A DNA stretch of 64,000 nt, from assembly GCF_039993895.1 (NCBI RefSeq), contig NZ_CP121194.1, positions 2,046,001 through 2,110,000 on the forward strand, written 5' to 3'. Below the pieces are notes generated by a model. The model saw only the letters and a list, made by a program, of their open reading frames with translations, was not told the origin of the DNA and made no database searches. This document shows positions 42,496 through 53,648 of the stretch, one piece after another; within the stretch, counting starts at the first letter, position 1, and the number at the start of each line of letters is the position of its first letter. Position numbers and translations under genes: made by a program. The stretch is from Edaphobacter paludis. Lineage in GTDB: Bacteria > Acidobacteriota > Terriglobia > Terriglobales > Acidobacteriaceae.

Positions 42496-45400
42496 TCAGA
42501 CAGTTGCCTCAACCCGGTTCGCATGGAGCGTCTGCAACGCAACCACGCTCAGGGTCCCCTGCTGTAACGCGGAGATGCCCTCAGACGCCGCGCGTGCCGC
42601 CGCGAGAGTGGTGATCGTGGGAATCCGCGCCAGCACCGCAGCCCGGCGAATCGCCTGCTCATCGAAGAACGTGTCCTGCCCGCGCGGCGTATTCACAATC
42701 AGATGAATCCGGTCGCCTTTGATGAGGTCGACGACATTGGGACGACCTTCCTTCACCTTGTAAACGCGCTCCGGCTGCAACCCTGCCTTCTCCAGCACTG
42801 CCGCCGTTCCATGCGTGGCAACCAGATGGAATCCCATCTCCACAAACTGGCGAGCCAGCGAGACAACGCCTTCCTTATCGTGATCGTTGACGCTCAAGAA
42901 GATGGTCCCCTCGAGCGGGAGCACCTGTCCGGCGGCGATCTGCGCCTTGGCAAATGCCTCGCCAAAGTTGTCCGCCACGCCCATCACTTCGCCGGTAGAC
43001 TTCATCTCCGGACCAAGCACCGTATCCACTCCGGGGAACTTGCCCCATGGAAACACCGGCGACTTCACAAAATAATGTGAACCTGTTCCGAGGTCATTCC
43101 CGTTCGCTACCGCTTCGGGCAGCAGCTCCTTCAACTTCCGCCCTACCATTAATCGTGATGCAATCTTGGCAAGCGGAACGCCGGTGGCCTTTGAAACATA
43201 GGGAACTGTACGCGAAGCCCGAGGATTTACCTCGATCACAAACACCTTGCCGCGCTGAATAGCGAACTGAATGTTCACAAGTCCCATCACGTTCAGTGCC
43301 ATCGCCAGTTTGCGCGTATATTCGCGAATCGTACGCAGCACAGCATCGCTGAGATCGACCGAAGGCAGCACGCAGGACGAGTCGCCCGAGTGAATCCCCG
43401 CCTCCTCGATATGCTGCATGATCCCAGCAATCACAACGTCGTCGCCATCGCACAATGCATCGACGTCGACCTCGGTCGCATCCTCAAGGAAGTGGTCGAT
43501 CAACACTGGCCGCTCCTGTGAGAACTCGATGGCGGTGCTCATGTAACGGACAACCGCCTCATCGTCATAAGCGATCACCATTGCACGTCCGCCCAGCACA
43601 TAGGAGGGCCGCACCAGTACTGGATATCCCACGCGGTTCGCGCCTGCAACCGCTTCGGCCACGCTGGTTGCCATCGCGCCTTCAGGCTGCGGAATCTGCA
43701 ATTCTTCAATCAGCTTGCCAAACCGCTTCCGATCTTCGGCCAGATCAATCGACTCCGGCGACGTCCCAATAATCGGCACACCAGCCTTCTTCAACGGCAG
43801 GCTCAGGTTCAACGGAGTCTGGCCGCCGAACTGCACTATCATCCCAATCTCTGCACCCGATGAAGCCTCATGCTCATACACCGCCAGCACGTCCTCGAGC
43901 GTCAACGGCTCAAAGTACAACCGGTCGCTGGTGTCGTAGTCGGTCGAAACAGTCTCAGGATTGCAGTTGACCATGATGGTCTCGTAGCCGTCTTCACGCA
44001 GCGCGAACGCGGCATGGCAGCAGCAATAATCGAACTCGATTCCCTGCCCGATCCGGTTCGGCCCGCTGCCCAGAATCAGAATCTTCTTGCGCGTCGTCGG
44101 CGCAGCCTCGTCTTCTTCGTCGTAGCAGCTGTAGAGATACGGTGTATAGCTCTCAAATTCTCCGGCGCACGTATCCACCATCTTGTAGACCGGCAATACA
44201 TTCAGCTTCTTCCGCAGCGCACGAACCGCAGCAGTCCCCTCAGCGCCCTTCAATCCCCAACTCGCAGCCAGCCGCTCGTCCGAGATGCCCATCCGCTTGG
44301 CGTCGCGAAGCTGTTCCGCGGTGACCTCATCCATCGACACGCCGCCAATCGCCTTGATCTCATCCGTAATCTGTTTCATCTGGTACAGAAACCACGGATC
44401 CATCGAGGTCATACGAGCGACCTCGCGCACTGTCATCCCGCGTTCAAACGCATAGCGAATGTAGGCCAGCCGGTCAGGATGCGGCGTCACCAGCCGCTGC
44501 GTCAGCCTGCGCGGTTCAATATCGTCCGCCGTGGCCTTCTTGCCCGTCTCCAGCGACCGCACCGCCTTCATCATCGCTTCCTTGAAGGTGCGGCCAATCG
44601 CCATCACTTCGCCGACAGACTTCATCTGCGGCCCCAGGCCCTCATCGGCGCCGGGAAACTTCTCGAACTGCCACTTCGGAATCTTTACGACGACATAATC
44701 AATCGTCGGCTCAAAGCAAGCCGGAGTAGCCTTCGTAATGTCGTTCTGAATCTCATCGAGCGTATAGCCGACGGCAAGCCGCGCAGCGATCTTCGCAATC
44801 GGAAACCCGGTGGCCTTCGAAGCAAGTGCCGACGACCGCGACACGCGCGGGTTCATCTCGATCACTGTCATGCGCCCGTTCACCGGATTCACCGCGAACT
44901 GCACGTTGCTTCCGCCCGTCTCCACACCAATCTCGCGGATCACGCGAATCGCAGCATCCCGCATGCACTGGTACTCGCGATCAGTCAACGTCTGCGCCGG
45001 AGCGACTGTAATTGAGTCGCCCGTATGCACGCCCATCGGATCGAAGTTTTCAATCGAGCAGATGATGATGACGTTGTCATTCAGGTCGCGGACAACCTCG
45101 AGCTCGTACTCTTTCCAGCCGAGCACACTCTCTTCAATCAAGCACTCGTGCACCGGCGAGAGATCGAGCCCGCGCGAAAGAATTTCCATCATCTCTTCGC
45201 GGTTGTATGCAATACCGCCGCCCGATCCACCAAGCGTGAACGAAGGGCGAATCACAACGGGAAAGCCAATTTTTGCGGCAAACTCCAGACCATCGCGAAG
45301 GTTGTTCACAAGCTGCGAGCGCGGCATGTCCAGACCGATCTTGTTCATCGCATCCTTGAACAACAAACGGTCCTCGGCCTTCTTGATCGCTTCCAACTTC

Positions 45401-45777
45401 GCGCCAATCAGTTCAACTCCGAGCTTCTCCAGCACTCCCGAATCCGCCAGATCTACAGCGAGATTCAGAGCCGTCTGGCCACCCACCGTCGGCAGCACGG
45501 CAAACTTGCCGGAACCGGACGCCAGCATCTCCGCTTCGACGCGGAGAATTTCCTCAAGATAAGCCGTATTCAGAGGCTCGATATAAGTGCGGTCCGCAAC
45601 CTCAGGATCGGTCATGATGGACGCCGGGTTCGAGTTCACCAGCACTACCTCATAGCCCTCAGCCTTCAGCGCCTTGCAAGCCTGCGTGCCGGAGTAATCG
45701 AACTCCGCCGACTGACCAATCACAATCGGCCCGGAGCCGATCACCAGAATTTTTGCGATGTCATTCCTGCGTGGCAT
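42496..45777 (-). CDS. carB: Carbamoyl-phosphate synthase large subunit
   Basis: 1,093 residues with the duplicated ATP-grasp architecture: [19 protein letters not shown] in the first half and [19 protein letters not shown] in the second, each followed by carboxyphosphate or carbamate motifs ([26 protein letters not shown]). The C-terminal allosteric MGS-like domain ([15 protein letters not shown] onward) is present. It makes carbamoyl phosphate for pyrimidines and arginine. It follows carA by 67 bases. Its length is close to that of the E. coli enzyme (1,073). Confidence 0.97.
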   Translation of the reverse strand: MPRRNDIAKILVIGSGPIVIGQSAEFDYSGTQACKALKAEGYEVVLVNSNPASIMTDPEVADRTYIEPLNTAYLEEILRVEAEMLASGSGKFAVLPTVGGQTALNLAVDLADSGVLEKLGVELIGAKLEAIKKAEDRLLFKDAMNKIGLDMPRSQLVNNLRDGLEFAAKIGFPVVIRPSFTLGGSGGGIAYNREEMMEILSRGLDLSPVHECLIEESVLGWKEYELEVVRDLNDNVIIICSIENFDPMGVHTGDSITVAPAQTLTDREYQCMRDAAIRVIREIGVETGGSNVQFAVNPVNGRMTVIEMNPRVSRSSALASKATGFPIAKIAARLAVGYTLDEIQNDITKATPACFEPTIDYVVVKIPKWQFEKFPGADEGLGPQMKSVGEVMAIGRTFKEAMMKAVRSLETGKKATADDIEPRRLTQRLVTPHPDRLAYIRYAFERGMTVREVARMTSMDPWFLYQMKQITDEIKAIGGVSMDEVTAEQLRDAKRMGISDERLAASWGLKGAEGTAAVRALRKKLNVLPVYKMVDTCAGEFESYTPYLYSCYDEEDEAAPTTRKKILILGSGPNRIGQGIEFDYCCCHAAFALREDGYETIMVNCNPETVSTDYDTSDRLYFEPLTLEDVLAVYEHEASSGAEIGMIVQFGGQTPLNLSLPLKKAGVPIIGTSPESIDLAEDRKRFGKLIEELQIPQPEGAMATSVAEAVAGANRVGYPVLVRPSYVLGGRAMVIAYDDEAVVRYMSTAIEFSQERPVLIDHFLEDATEVDVDALCDGDDVVIAGIMQHIEEAGIHSGDSSCVLPSVDLSDAVLRTIREYTRKLAMALNVMGLVNIQFAIQRGKVFVIEVNPRASRTVPYVSKATGVPLAKIASRLMVGRKLKELLPEAVANGNDLGTGSHYFVKSPVFPWGKFPGVDTVLGPEMKSTGEVMGVADNFGEAFAKAQIAAGQVLPLEGTIFLSVNDHDKEGVVSLARQFVEMGFHLVATHGTAAVLEKAGLQPERVYKVKEGRPNVVDLIKGDRIHLIVNTPRGQDTFFDEQAIRRAAVLARIPTITTLAAARAASEGISALQQGTLSVVALQTLHANRVEATV

Positions 45778-45844
45778 CTATTTCTCTTTCTCAACTAATT
45801 TCTATGTGCCGAAAAAATGCGCGACCAAAGCCGCGCCTTTAGTT

Positions 45845-46984
45845 TTACTTCTTCCACTCTTCCATCATCTTCCGAAAATCCCGGAAGAGATAATGCGAAT
45901 CGTGCGGCCCCGGACTTGCCTCCGGGTGATATTGCACGCTGAACATGGGATCGGTCTTATGCTTCAACCCAGCCAGCGTCTGATCGTTCAGGTTCGTATG
46001 CGTCCGTTCGACATTCGCCGGCAGCGATTCCGGATCGACATTGAAGTTATGGTTCTGAGCCGTAATCTCCACCTTGCCGGTCTGGTGGTTCATGATCGGA
46101 TGGTTGCCGCCATGATGCCCAAACTTCAGCTTGTAGGTCTTGCCACCGAGCGCCAGCCCAAATATCTGGTGTCCTAAACAGATCCCGAAGATGGGAATAT
46201 TTCCCTGCAATTTCCTCACATTTTCGACCGCATACTCCAGCGGTTCCGGATCGCCCGGCCCATTGGAGAAGAAGACTCCGTCTGGATTCAACGCCAGTAC
46301 TTCTTCGGCAGGAGTCTTCGCCGGAACAACAGTCACCCTGCAGTTCTCGCGCGTCAGCATCCGCAGAATGTTTTCCTTGATGCCGAAATCATAAGCCACC
46401 ACATGCATCTGCTTCCCTTCCGCATTTTCCGAAGGCATCAGCAGAGAATCACCAGTCTGGTTTTTCGGCTCGTTGGCATCCCATTGGTATACGGTTCTGG
46501 TTGTCACGATGCTGGCAAGATCGGTGCCTTCCATCTTCTTGATCGAGCGCGCCTTCGCAACCAGCGCATCTACATCCAGGTTCTCGCCACTCGCAATCAC
46601 GCCACGCATCACGCCATTGGCGCGCAGATGCCGCACCACAGCCCGTGTGTCGATCTCCGCGATCACCGGCACGCCATAGCGCTCAAGATACTCATCGGCA
46701 ACCTGCGTCGAGCGCCAGTTCGAACTCATCGGCGAAAACTCACGCGTCACCAACCCTTCGATGTAAGGCCGTGTGGCCTCCGCATCGTGCGGTGTCGTCC
46801 CATAGTTTCCAATATGCGGATTCGTTAGAACCACAATCTGGCCCGCATAGGAGGGATCGGTAAAGATCTCCTGATAGCCGGTCAGCGATGTATTGAAGAC
46901 CACCTCGCCGGAGCATTCCGCTCCTGCGCCAAAACTCTTGCCACGAAAGATGCGCCCGTCTTCAAGCGCCAGTATTGCTTGCAT
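45845..46984 (-). CDS. carA: Carbamoyl-phosphate synthase small (glutaminase) subunit
   Basis: 379 residues from the ATG giving [20 protein letters not shown], with GGAGAGG upstream; the frame continues 20 codons further without a ribosome site. The N-terminal CarA-specific domain ([20 protein letters not shown]) is followed by a class I glutamine amidotransferase with nucleophile Cys in [10 protein letters not shown] and His/Glu in QYHPEASPG. It supplies ammonia to CarB. The order carA-carB is standard. Confidence 0.97.
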   Translation of the reverse strand: MQAILALEDGRIFRGKSFGAGAECSGEVVFNTSLTGYQEIFTDPSYAGQIVVLTNPHIGNYGTTPHDAEATRPYIEGLVTREFSPMSSNWRSTQVADEYLERYGVPVIAEIDTRAVVRHLRANGVMRGVIASGENLDVDALVAKARSIKKMEGTDLASIVTTRTVYQWDANEPKNQTGDSLLMPSENAEGKQMHVVAYDFGIKENILRMLTRENCRVTVVPAKTPAEEVLALNPDGVFFSNGPGDPEPLEYAVENVRKLQGNIPIFGICLGHQIFGLALGGKTYKLKFGHHGGNHPIMNHQTGKVEITAQNHNFNVDPESLPANVERTHTNLNDQTLAGLKHKTDPMFSVQYHPEASPGPHDSHYLFRDFRKMMEEWKK

Positions 46985-47088
46985 TGCCTCTCCAGAGGAG
47001 TGGATTTTATAGATTCTAACAGCTTTGGTGCCCATAAGCCGCATCTATCGAAGCTGTCACCCATAAACCCTTCTGCAGCCACGAAAAA

Positions 47089-47114
47089 AGGCCCGAAACC
47101 TTGCGGCCGGGCCT
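47089..47114 (-). terminator. Terminator after the His-rich peptide gene
   Basis: On the minus strand AGGCCCG (47114-47108) pairs with CGGGCCT (47095-47089), followed by TTTTTCG. It lies 20 bases beyond the 40-residue gene and isolates it from carA. Confidence 0.85.
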
Positions 47115-47133
47115 CTCTTCCAGCGCATAAATG

Positions 47134-47256
47134 CTAGCGTCTGTGATGGCGATGATGATGACGGTGGTGATGATGCACCGCGGCATTTGCAGGAACAACG
47201 GCTCCCGCCAATACAACGAATGCAATGGCACCAAGGATCAGGCTACGAATCTTCAC
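47134..47256 (-). CDS. 40-residue exported His-rich peptide
   Basis: GTG start with AAGGAGA five bases upstream. The peptide begins MKIRSLILGAIAFVVLAGAV and continues with a signal-cleavage region (VPANAA), then a mature tail of about 14 residues containing nine His and the rest mostly Arg. A strong terminator follows 20 bases after the stop, so it is an independent unit. The His cluster suggests binding of Ni, Zn or Cu in the periplasm, though this is unproven. The nickel-cofactor gene larE starts 208 bases away in the opposite direction. Confidence 0.7.
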   Translation of the reverse strand: MKIRSLILGAIAFVVLAGAVVPANAAVHHHHRHHHRHHRR

Positions 47257-47464
47257 AATATCTCCTTCAACCCATCTATTTAGTTTTCAGAAATAGTCAG
47301 GCAGTACACGAAGCTTACTCCGCCGATGGTCATCCATCCAACATCCCACTATAAAAAGCCCGGTGAGGAATCTGACTTTACACTCGCCATTCGCTTTCTC
47401 GAAATACTGCGGCTTTTTCAGCGACGACAGCATCTCTCCTACAATAGAGGTCAGGGCGACCCAA

Positions 47465-48298
47465 ATGGACCTTGCGCAAAAATCCGCACTTCTGCAGACC
47501 ACCCTTCGCGACCTCGGTGGCCTTCTCGTTGCCTACTCCGGCGGAACCGACTCCGCCTACCTTGCCTATGCCGCTCATCAAGTCCTCGGCGACAACATGC
47601 TGGCCGTTATCGCGGACTCCGCATCCCTGCCCCGCGCTGAACTGGCCGCAGCCCTAGACTTTGCCGCCCAGTACAACATTCCGGTCCAGATTCTGCACAC
47701 CGAGGAGCTGGAAAATCCCGATTACCAACGCAACGACAGCAAACGCTGCTTCCACTGCAAGGACGAGCTCTTCACGCGCATGGAGTCCGAACGCGAGACT
47801 CGAGGCTTCCGGCACATCGCCTACGGCATGAACCTCGACGACCGCGGCGAGTTTCGCCCGGGCCAGCAGGCTGCCGCCCAACACCACGCCGTCGCCCCCC
47901 TGGTGACTGCACAGCTCACCAAGGCCGAGATTCGCCAGCTCGCCCATGAAGCCGGTCTCAAAGTGTGGGACAAGCCAGCCTCAGCCTGTCTCTCCTCACG
48001 TATCGAGTACGGCCGCCCGGTTACCCGCGAGAACCTCTCGCAGGTCGAGCAGGCCGAAGAGGCCCTCCACGCCCTTGGCTTCCAGCAGGTCCGCGTTCGT
48101 CACCACGGCGATCTGGCGCGAATTGAGATCGCCCGCGAAGAACTTCCCCGCGCCCTTTCGCTTGAAACTCTCGACCGTATCACCGCCGCTCTGCGCGCCA
48201 TCGGCTTCCTCTATATCACCCTCGACACCCAGGGCTACCGCTCCGGCAGTATGAACGACATACTCCCTGCCGCGTCCATTACTCCCGCCGGTCAGTGA
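47465..48298 (+). CDS. larE: LarE, sulfur-transfer enzyme of nickel-pincer cofactor synthesis
   Basis: 277 residues from the ATG at 47465 (MDLAQKSALLQTT); the frame opens earlier but lacks a start with a ribosome site. The PP-loop ATP-binding motif is AYSGGTDSAYL. Cys residues are C95 and C98 (RCFHCKDE) and C175 (PASACLSSRI). C175 corresponds to the sacrificial Cys176 of Lactiplantibacillus plantarum LarE. The additional C-x2-C pattern matches LarE proteins that hold a [4Fe-4S] cluster and recycle sulfur. LarE converts the dicarboxylated pyridinium ring of the cofactor precursor to thiocarboxylates. It is first in larE-larC-larB. Confidence 0.93.
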   Translation: MDLAQKSALLQTTLRDLGGLLVAYSGGTDSAYLAYAAHQVLGDNMLAVIADSASLPRAELAAALDFAAQYNIPVQILHTEELENPDYQRNDSKRCFHCKDELFTRMESERETRGFRHIAYGMNLDDRGEFRPGQQAAAQHHAVAPLVTAQLTKAEIRQLAHEAGLKVWDKPASACLSSRIEYGRPVTRENLSQVEQAEEALHALGFQQVRVRHHGDLARIEIAREELPRALSLETLDRITAALRAIGFLYITLDTQGYRSGSMNDILPAASITPAGQ

Positions 48299-48337
48299 AG
48301 CGTCCAAATCTTTCCATCGCCGTGAAAGAATAGCCAC

Positions 48338-49644
48338 ATGCGCATCGCTTACCTCGACTGCTTTGCCGGCATCAGCGGAGACATGTTCCTCGGCGCTCTG
48401 CTCGACGCCGGAGTCGCCCCTCAGGTCCTCCACGAAGCCATCGCCTCCCTCAACCTCGGAGCATCCCTCAGAATTGAGAAGGTCGACCGCAGCGGCATCT
48501 CCTCGACCAAGGTCTTCGTCCTCGACGGAACCCACGTAGCCGACGAAAAGGACCTGTCCGAACCCCAGGTTTCCCAAACGAAAAACCACGACGAGGGCAG
48601 CAATACCCACGTTCACGATCACAATCATGAAGCGGCCCACACACACAGCCACGCCGAAAAGAAAAGTGGACATCATCATGGACGCCACTTAAGCGCAATC
48701 CGCAAGATCATCGAATCGAGCACTTTAGCTCCCCAAGTCAAACAGACAGCGATCCAGGCCTTCGAACTCCTCGGAGCGTCCGAAGCCAGAATCCACAACG
48801 TAGACGTAGAAAAGATCCACTTCCACGAAGTCGGCGCCATTGACGCCATCGCGGACATCGTCGCCGCGTCCGCCGGGATTCATGCGCTCGCAATCGATCA
48901 GTGGTTTTGCTCTCCCCTTAACGTTGGAGGAGGCACAATCGACTGTGCCCACGGGCGTTTTCCCGTCCCCGCCCCGGCTACGGCAGACCTGCTCCGCGGC
49001 TTCCCCACCTACTCCGCCGAACCGCAAATGGAACTGGTCACTCCCACCGGCGCAGCCCTAATTCGCGCGCTTGCTCCTACCTTTGGCCAGCAGCCCGCGA
49101 TGCGTGTCCAAAGCATAGGTTACGGAGCCGGGACCCGCGATCCCAAGGGCTTTCCCAACGTTTTGCGTTTGAACATCGGCGAATCAGGGCAGAACACGAG
49201 CACAGACACTGTGGCTGTTCTCGAAACCGCCATCGACGATCTCAATCCTCAAATCATTGCTCATGTCACTGAACAGGCCCTCCAGCAAGGTGCGCTCGAT
49301 GTCATGCTTACCCCGGTCCTGATGAAGAAGGGTCGGCCCGGCACGCTTTTAACCATCCTCTGCGACCCCGACAAAGTACCTGCTTTCGAACGTTTCCTCT
49401 TGCGTGAGACCAGTACTCTTGGCATCCGCATCCATCAGGAGCAGCGTTCCTGCCTCAGCCGTAGCCATCGGTCCGTCACCACAGCCTATGGAGACATTCG
49501 CATCAAGGTAGGCTCACTCGCCGAAGAAGAATTTAACGCAACTCCGGAATTTGAAGACTGCCGCACCGCCGCCGCGACCCATAACGTTCCCGTCAAGCAA
49601 GTCATCCAAACTGCTATCGCCGCCTATCACGCCAGTAAATCAAA

Positions 49645-49648
<4 letters not shown>
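48338..49648 (+). CDS. larC: LarC, nickel insertase of nickel-pincer cofactor synthesis
   Basis: 436 residues in one continuous frame, whereas L. plantarum encodes the two halves as larC1/larC2 joined by a programmed frameshift. The N-terminus MRIAYLDCFAGISGDMFLGA is diagnostic. A His-rich linker (about residues 93-117, HVHDHNHEAAHTHSHAEKK) probably stores nickel. The motif KIHFHEVGAIDAIADIV follows. LarC inserts Ni into the thiocarboxylated cofactor in a CTP-dependent step. It lies 39 bases after larE and overlaps larB as ATGA. Confidence 0.95.
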
Positions 49649-50400
<752 letters not shown>

Positions 50401-50460
50401 CTTCCTTAGGCACTGGCTGCATCCAACTTTGCAAGCAACTGGCAAAGCAGGAGAGTGCCC

Positions 50461-51486
50461 ATGGAACGCAGAAGCTTTATCAAAGCAGCGACAGCGGTCG
50501 GAGTCACTGCGGCCACAGGCACGGGCCTCGGCCAGTCCGCCTCTGCCGCAAAACCATCCAGTGCCGCCACCAGACCCGAATCGCCTGACATGATCTATCG
50601 CGAGCTTGGCAGGACCGGCGAACGGGTCTCCGCCATCGGCCTGGGCGGTTTCCATATCGGCAAACAGCCAGACGCCAAGGAAAGTATTCATCTCATTCGG
50701 CAGGCTATCGATCGCGGCATCACCTTCATGGATAACTGCTGGGACTATAACGGTGGCATCAGCGAAGTTCGCATGGGACAGGCACTCCGCGACGGCTATC
50801 GCAACAAGGTCTTCCTCATGACCAAGATGGACGGCCGCACCAAAGAGGCCTACAACAAGCAGCTCGAAGAATCTCTCGGACGCCTTCAGACCGATGTTAT
50901 TGACCTCGTCCAGTTTCACGAGATCATCCGCATGGAAGACCCCGACCGCGTCTTTGCGCCAGGCGGCGCGCTCGAAGCCGCTGTCGCTGCAAAGCAGGCC
51001 GGAAAGATCCGCTATATCGGCTTTACAGGGCACAAGGACCCAGCGGTCCATCTGCGCATGTTCGAGACAGCGGAGAAGCACGGCTTCCACTTCGACACCG
51101 TCCAGATGCCGGTCAACGTTATGGACGCCCACTTTCGTTCTTTTACGAAGGAGGTTATTCCCGTCGCGCTCAAGCAAGGCACCGGAGTCCTCGCCATGAA
51201 GACCTTCGGCGATAACCACATCCTGCGCAGCAAGACGATAGAACCCATCGAAGCCCTTCATTACGGACTTACACAACCGGTCTCTGTCGTCATCACCGGT
51301 ATCGATTCGCCAACCGTCCTCGATCAGGCCATTCAAGCCGCAAAGACCTTCAAGCCGCTCACCCAAACTCAGATTGCAAGTCTGCTCGATCGCACCCGCG
51401 AAGCCGCCAGCGAAGGGAAATTCGAGTTATTCAAAACGACAAGCCAGTTTGACGGTACAGCCGCCAATCCAAAATGGCTTGGCTAG
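50461..51486 (+). CDS. Tat-exported aldo/keto reductase
   Basis: 341 residues from the ATG at 50461 (MERRSFIKAATAVGVTAATG), a twin-arginine signal peptide; GGAGAG is upstream. The AKR fold follows: RELGRTGERVSAIGLGGFHI, catalytic Asp and Tyr in FMDNCWDYNGG, Lys in FLMTKMDGRTK and His in QFHEIIR. It lies 60 bases after larB and probably shares its transcript. AKRs reduce sugar or keto-acid carbonyls with NAD(P)H. Export by Tat of a cofactor-loaded enzyme would be consistent. The substrate is unknown; the neighbouring hexuronate genes suggest a sugar acid or aldose. Confidence 0.87.
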   Translation: MERRSFIKAATAVGVTAATGTGLGQSASAAKPSSAATRPESPDMIYRELGRTGERVSAIGLGGFHIGKQPDAKESIHLIRQAIDRGITFMDNCWDYNGGISEVRMGQALRDGYRNKVFLMTKMDGRTKEAYNKQLEESLGRLQTDVIDLVQFHEIIRMEDPDRVFAPGGALEAAVAAKQAGKIRYIGFTGHKDPAVHLRMFETAEKHGFHFDTVQMPVNVMDAHFRSFTKEVIPVALKQGTGVLAMKTFGDNHILRSKTIEPIEALHYGLTQPVSVVITGIDSPTVLDQAIQAAKTFKPLTQTQIASLLDRTREAASEGKFELFKTTSQFDGTAANPKWLG

Positions 51487-51491
51487 CAAAA

Positions 51492-51525
51492 AAGCCAGCC
51501 GTTATCTTCAAATAACGGCTGGCTT
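51492..51525. terminator. Bidirectional terminator between the lar and hexuronate operons
   Basis: AAGCCAGCCGTTAT (51492-51505) pairs perfectly with its complement at 51512-51525 around a 6-base loop. The minus-strand side is followed by TTTTTTG, the plus-strand side by ATATATTA. It lies 5 bases past the aldo/keto reductase stop and 26 bases past the kduD stop. Confidence 0.9.
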
Positions 51526-51551
51526 ATATATTATGAAGAGTTTTCGAGCTG

Positions 51552-52328
51552 TTATTGGTTTACGCCGCTGGCGAGGAACCCGCCATCGACCACCAGAATC
51601 TCTCCGGTAACAAAGGTAGAGGCGTCGCTCGACAGAAACACCGCAGCGCCAATCAACTCTTCTGTCTTGCCGAAGCGACCCAGGGGCGTCCGCATCAGAA
51701 GTTCCTTGCCACGGTCGCTCTCGTCCAGCAACTTCTGGTTCAACGGGGTACGAAACACCCCGGGAGCAATCGCATTGACTGTCACGCCCTGCGAACTCCA
51801 TTCGACGGCCAGCGACTTGGTCAGCGCACCCACAGCAGCCTTGCTGGTTGCATAGGCAGTAACTTCTTTGAGCGAGACAAAGGTATTGAGCGAAGCAATA
51901 TTGATGATTCTTCCATAGCCACGTTCCAGCATGTGCTTTCCGAAAATCTGGCATGCACGTAGCGTCCCGGTCACATTCGTATCCATAATGTCGTCCCAGG
52001 TCTCTTCGGACACAGTAAGCGTCGGCTCGCGCTTGATTTTGCCGGCACAATTGATCAGAATATCGACCTTGCCAAACGCCTTCAGCGTCTCATCCAGCAC
52101 CGCTTGGAGAGAAGCACGATCTCCCACATCCGACGTCAACCTAAGTGCCTTGCGGCCCCTGGCCTCAATTGCTTTCGCAGCCTCTTCCACCTGTTCGGCG
52201 CGCCGCGATGTTGCCACCACATCAGCACCCGCGTCTGCAAGCCCAATCGCCATCGCCAAGCCAATGCCCGACGTCCCACCAACCACGACGGCCGATTTGC
52301 CGCTCAAGTCAAACAACGGGTGTCCCAT
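51552..52328 (-). CDS. kduD: SDR-family dehydrogenase, KduD-like
   Basis: 258 residues with GAGGAG upstream. It is a classical short-chain dehydrogenase: GGTSGIGLAMA (cofactor), NCAGKI, active-site Ser in IINIASLNTF and YATSK with Tyr and Lys, and a C-terminal VTGEILVVDGGF. It closely resembles 2-dehydro-3-deoxy-D-gluconate 5-dehydrogenase (KduD), which links the unsaturated-uronate and KDG pools. Gluconate 5-dehydrogenase is a near alternative. It is the last gene of the minus-strand operon with kdgK, uxaE and a LarA homologue, which supports the KDG role. kduI is not present in the window. Confidence 0.8.
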   Translation of the reverse strand: MGHPLFDLSGKSAVVVGGTSGIGLAMAIGLADAGADVVATSRRAEQVEEAAKAIEARGRKALRLTSDVGDRASLQAVLDETLKAFGKVDILINCAGKIKREPTLTVSEETWDDIMDTNVTGTLRACQIFGKHMLERGYGRIINIASLNTFVSLKEVTAYATSKAAVGALTKSLAVEWSSQGVTVNAIAPGVFRTPLNQKLLDESDRGKELLMRTPLGRFGKTEELIGAAVFLSSDASTFVTGEILVVDGGFLASGVNQ

Positions 52329-52453
52329 TCAATCTCCTCGTTTTACAGTTTTCAATCCGGACGCGCGCTCCTGTCTTCCCCGATAGGGAGAAAACAGGAG
52401 CGCGCACTAATTTATAGATCCTGGCGAACGAACCGCTTCACCAAGGCAATGAA

Positions 52454-53536
52454 CTAACGCTGAATTCGTGCCGATCCGCCGCTGGCAAACGCCTTGACCT
52501 GATCAAGGGTCGCCATCGTGGTATCACCGGGGAAGGTCGTCATCAACGCTCCATGAGCCCATCCCAGCTTGATCGCCTCTTCCGGCTCCGCTCCGCTGAG
52601 CAGACCATAGATAAAGCCTGCGGCAAAACCGTCTCCGCCACCGACACGATCGAGCACCTTCAGCTCTGCGGTCGGAGCGTTCACCGTCTTGCCATTGACC
52701 CAGGCTACGGCGCTCCAGCTATGGTGGTTCGTGTTGTGAACCTCGCGCAACGTGGTCGCAACGATCTTGATGTTGGGATAGCGCTTCACCACCTGATCGA
52801 TCATCGACAGGAAGACGCTCGGATCGAGCTTGGAGCTGGCACCAACCTCCGGCCCTTCAAAACCCAGTCCCTTCTGCAGGTCCTCTTCATTGCCGACCAA
52901 CACATCAACGTTCTCGACGATCTTGCCAAGCACTTCATGGGCACGCTTGATTCCGCCGACGGTCTTCCAAAGCTTCTCGCGGTAGTTCAGGTCGAACGAG
53001 CAGATAACGCCAGCGGCGCGGGCTGCCTTCAAAGCTTCAATCAGCAACTCAGCAGTCGTCTCCGAGAGAGCGGAGAAAATGCCGCCGCTATGGAACCAGC
53101 GAACACCCTGGGCAAAGATCGCCTTCCAGTCAAAGTCGCCCGGCTTGAGCAGCGCAGCCGCTTCATTGCTACGGTTGTAGAAGACCACTGGGGCGCGGAC
53201 ACCAAAGCCCTGGTCGCTGTACACGGTCGCGATATTCGGGCCGCGTGTGCCATCATGCTCGAAGCGCTTATAGAAAGGCTTGACGCCCATCGCCCGTACG
53301 CGCTCATTGACGAGATCGCCGATCGGATAGGACACCATTGCCGTCGCTATGCCGGTGTTCAGGCCGAAGCAGTCCGACAGGTTCGCCGCAACGTTGAACT
53401 CGCCGCCGCTTACGTGAATCGCAACCTCGGTTGCTTTGCGAAATGGGATGATGCCCGGGTCGAGACGGGTGACCATTGCCCCGAGCGACAGGAGATCCAG
53501 TGTGCCTTTTTCAGGAATGTTGAAGCCAAGATTCAT
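52454..53536 (-). CDS. kdgK: PfkB-family sugar kinase, 2-keto-3-deoxygluconate kinase type
   Basis: 360 residues from the ATG at 53536, which has GAGGAG nine bases upstream. PfkB signatures are VSGGEFNVAANLSDCFG near the N-terminus and DRVGGGDGFAAGFIYGLL with the catalytic Asp near residue 300. KdgK phosphorylates KDG to KDPG, which is split to pyruvate and glyceraldehyde 3-phosphate. It is larger than the usual 310 residues because of loops near 225-260. The kinase family is certain; the KDG substrate rests on the operon with uxaE and kduD. Confidence 0.82.
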   Translation of the reverse strand: MNLGFNIPEKGTLDLLSLGAMVTRLDPGIIPFRKATEVAIHVSGGEFNVAANLSDCFGLNTGIATAMVSYPIGDLVNERVRAMGVKPFYKRFEHDGTRGPNIATVYSDQGFGVRAPVVFYNRSNEAAALLKPGDFDWKAIFAQGVRWFHSGGIFSALSETTAELLIEALKAARAAGVICSFDLNYREKLWKTVGGIKRAHEVLGKIVENVDVLVGNEEDLQKGLGFEGPEVGASSKLDPSVFLSMIDQVVKRYPNIKIVATTLREVHNTNHHSWSAVAWVNGKTVNAPTAELKVLDRVGGGDGFAAGFIYGLLSGAEPEEAIKLGWAHGALMTTFPGDTTMATLDQVKAFASGGSARIQR

Positions 53537-53648
53537 TGCGCCATTCTCCTCAATTTTCAATACCCATCAGGGCATGATTCTATTCATCATATCTGTCTGA
53601 AGATCAACTCCAGATGAGCCGACAAGATTGCCCTAAAAAACTATAGAG

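Noticed and set aside
43870..45015. 381-codon plus-strand ORF over carB
   Set aside because: Shadow of carB; composition is rich in Arg, His and Leu with no motif.
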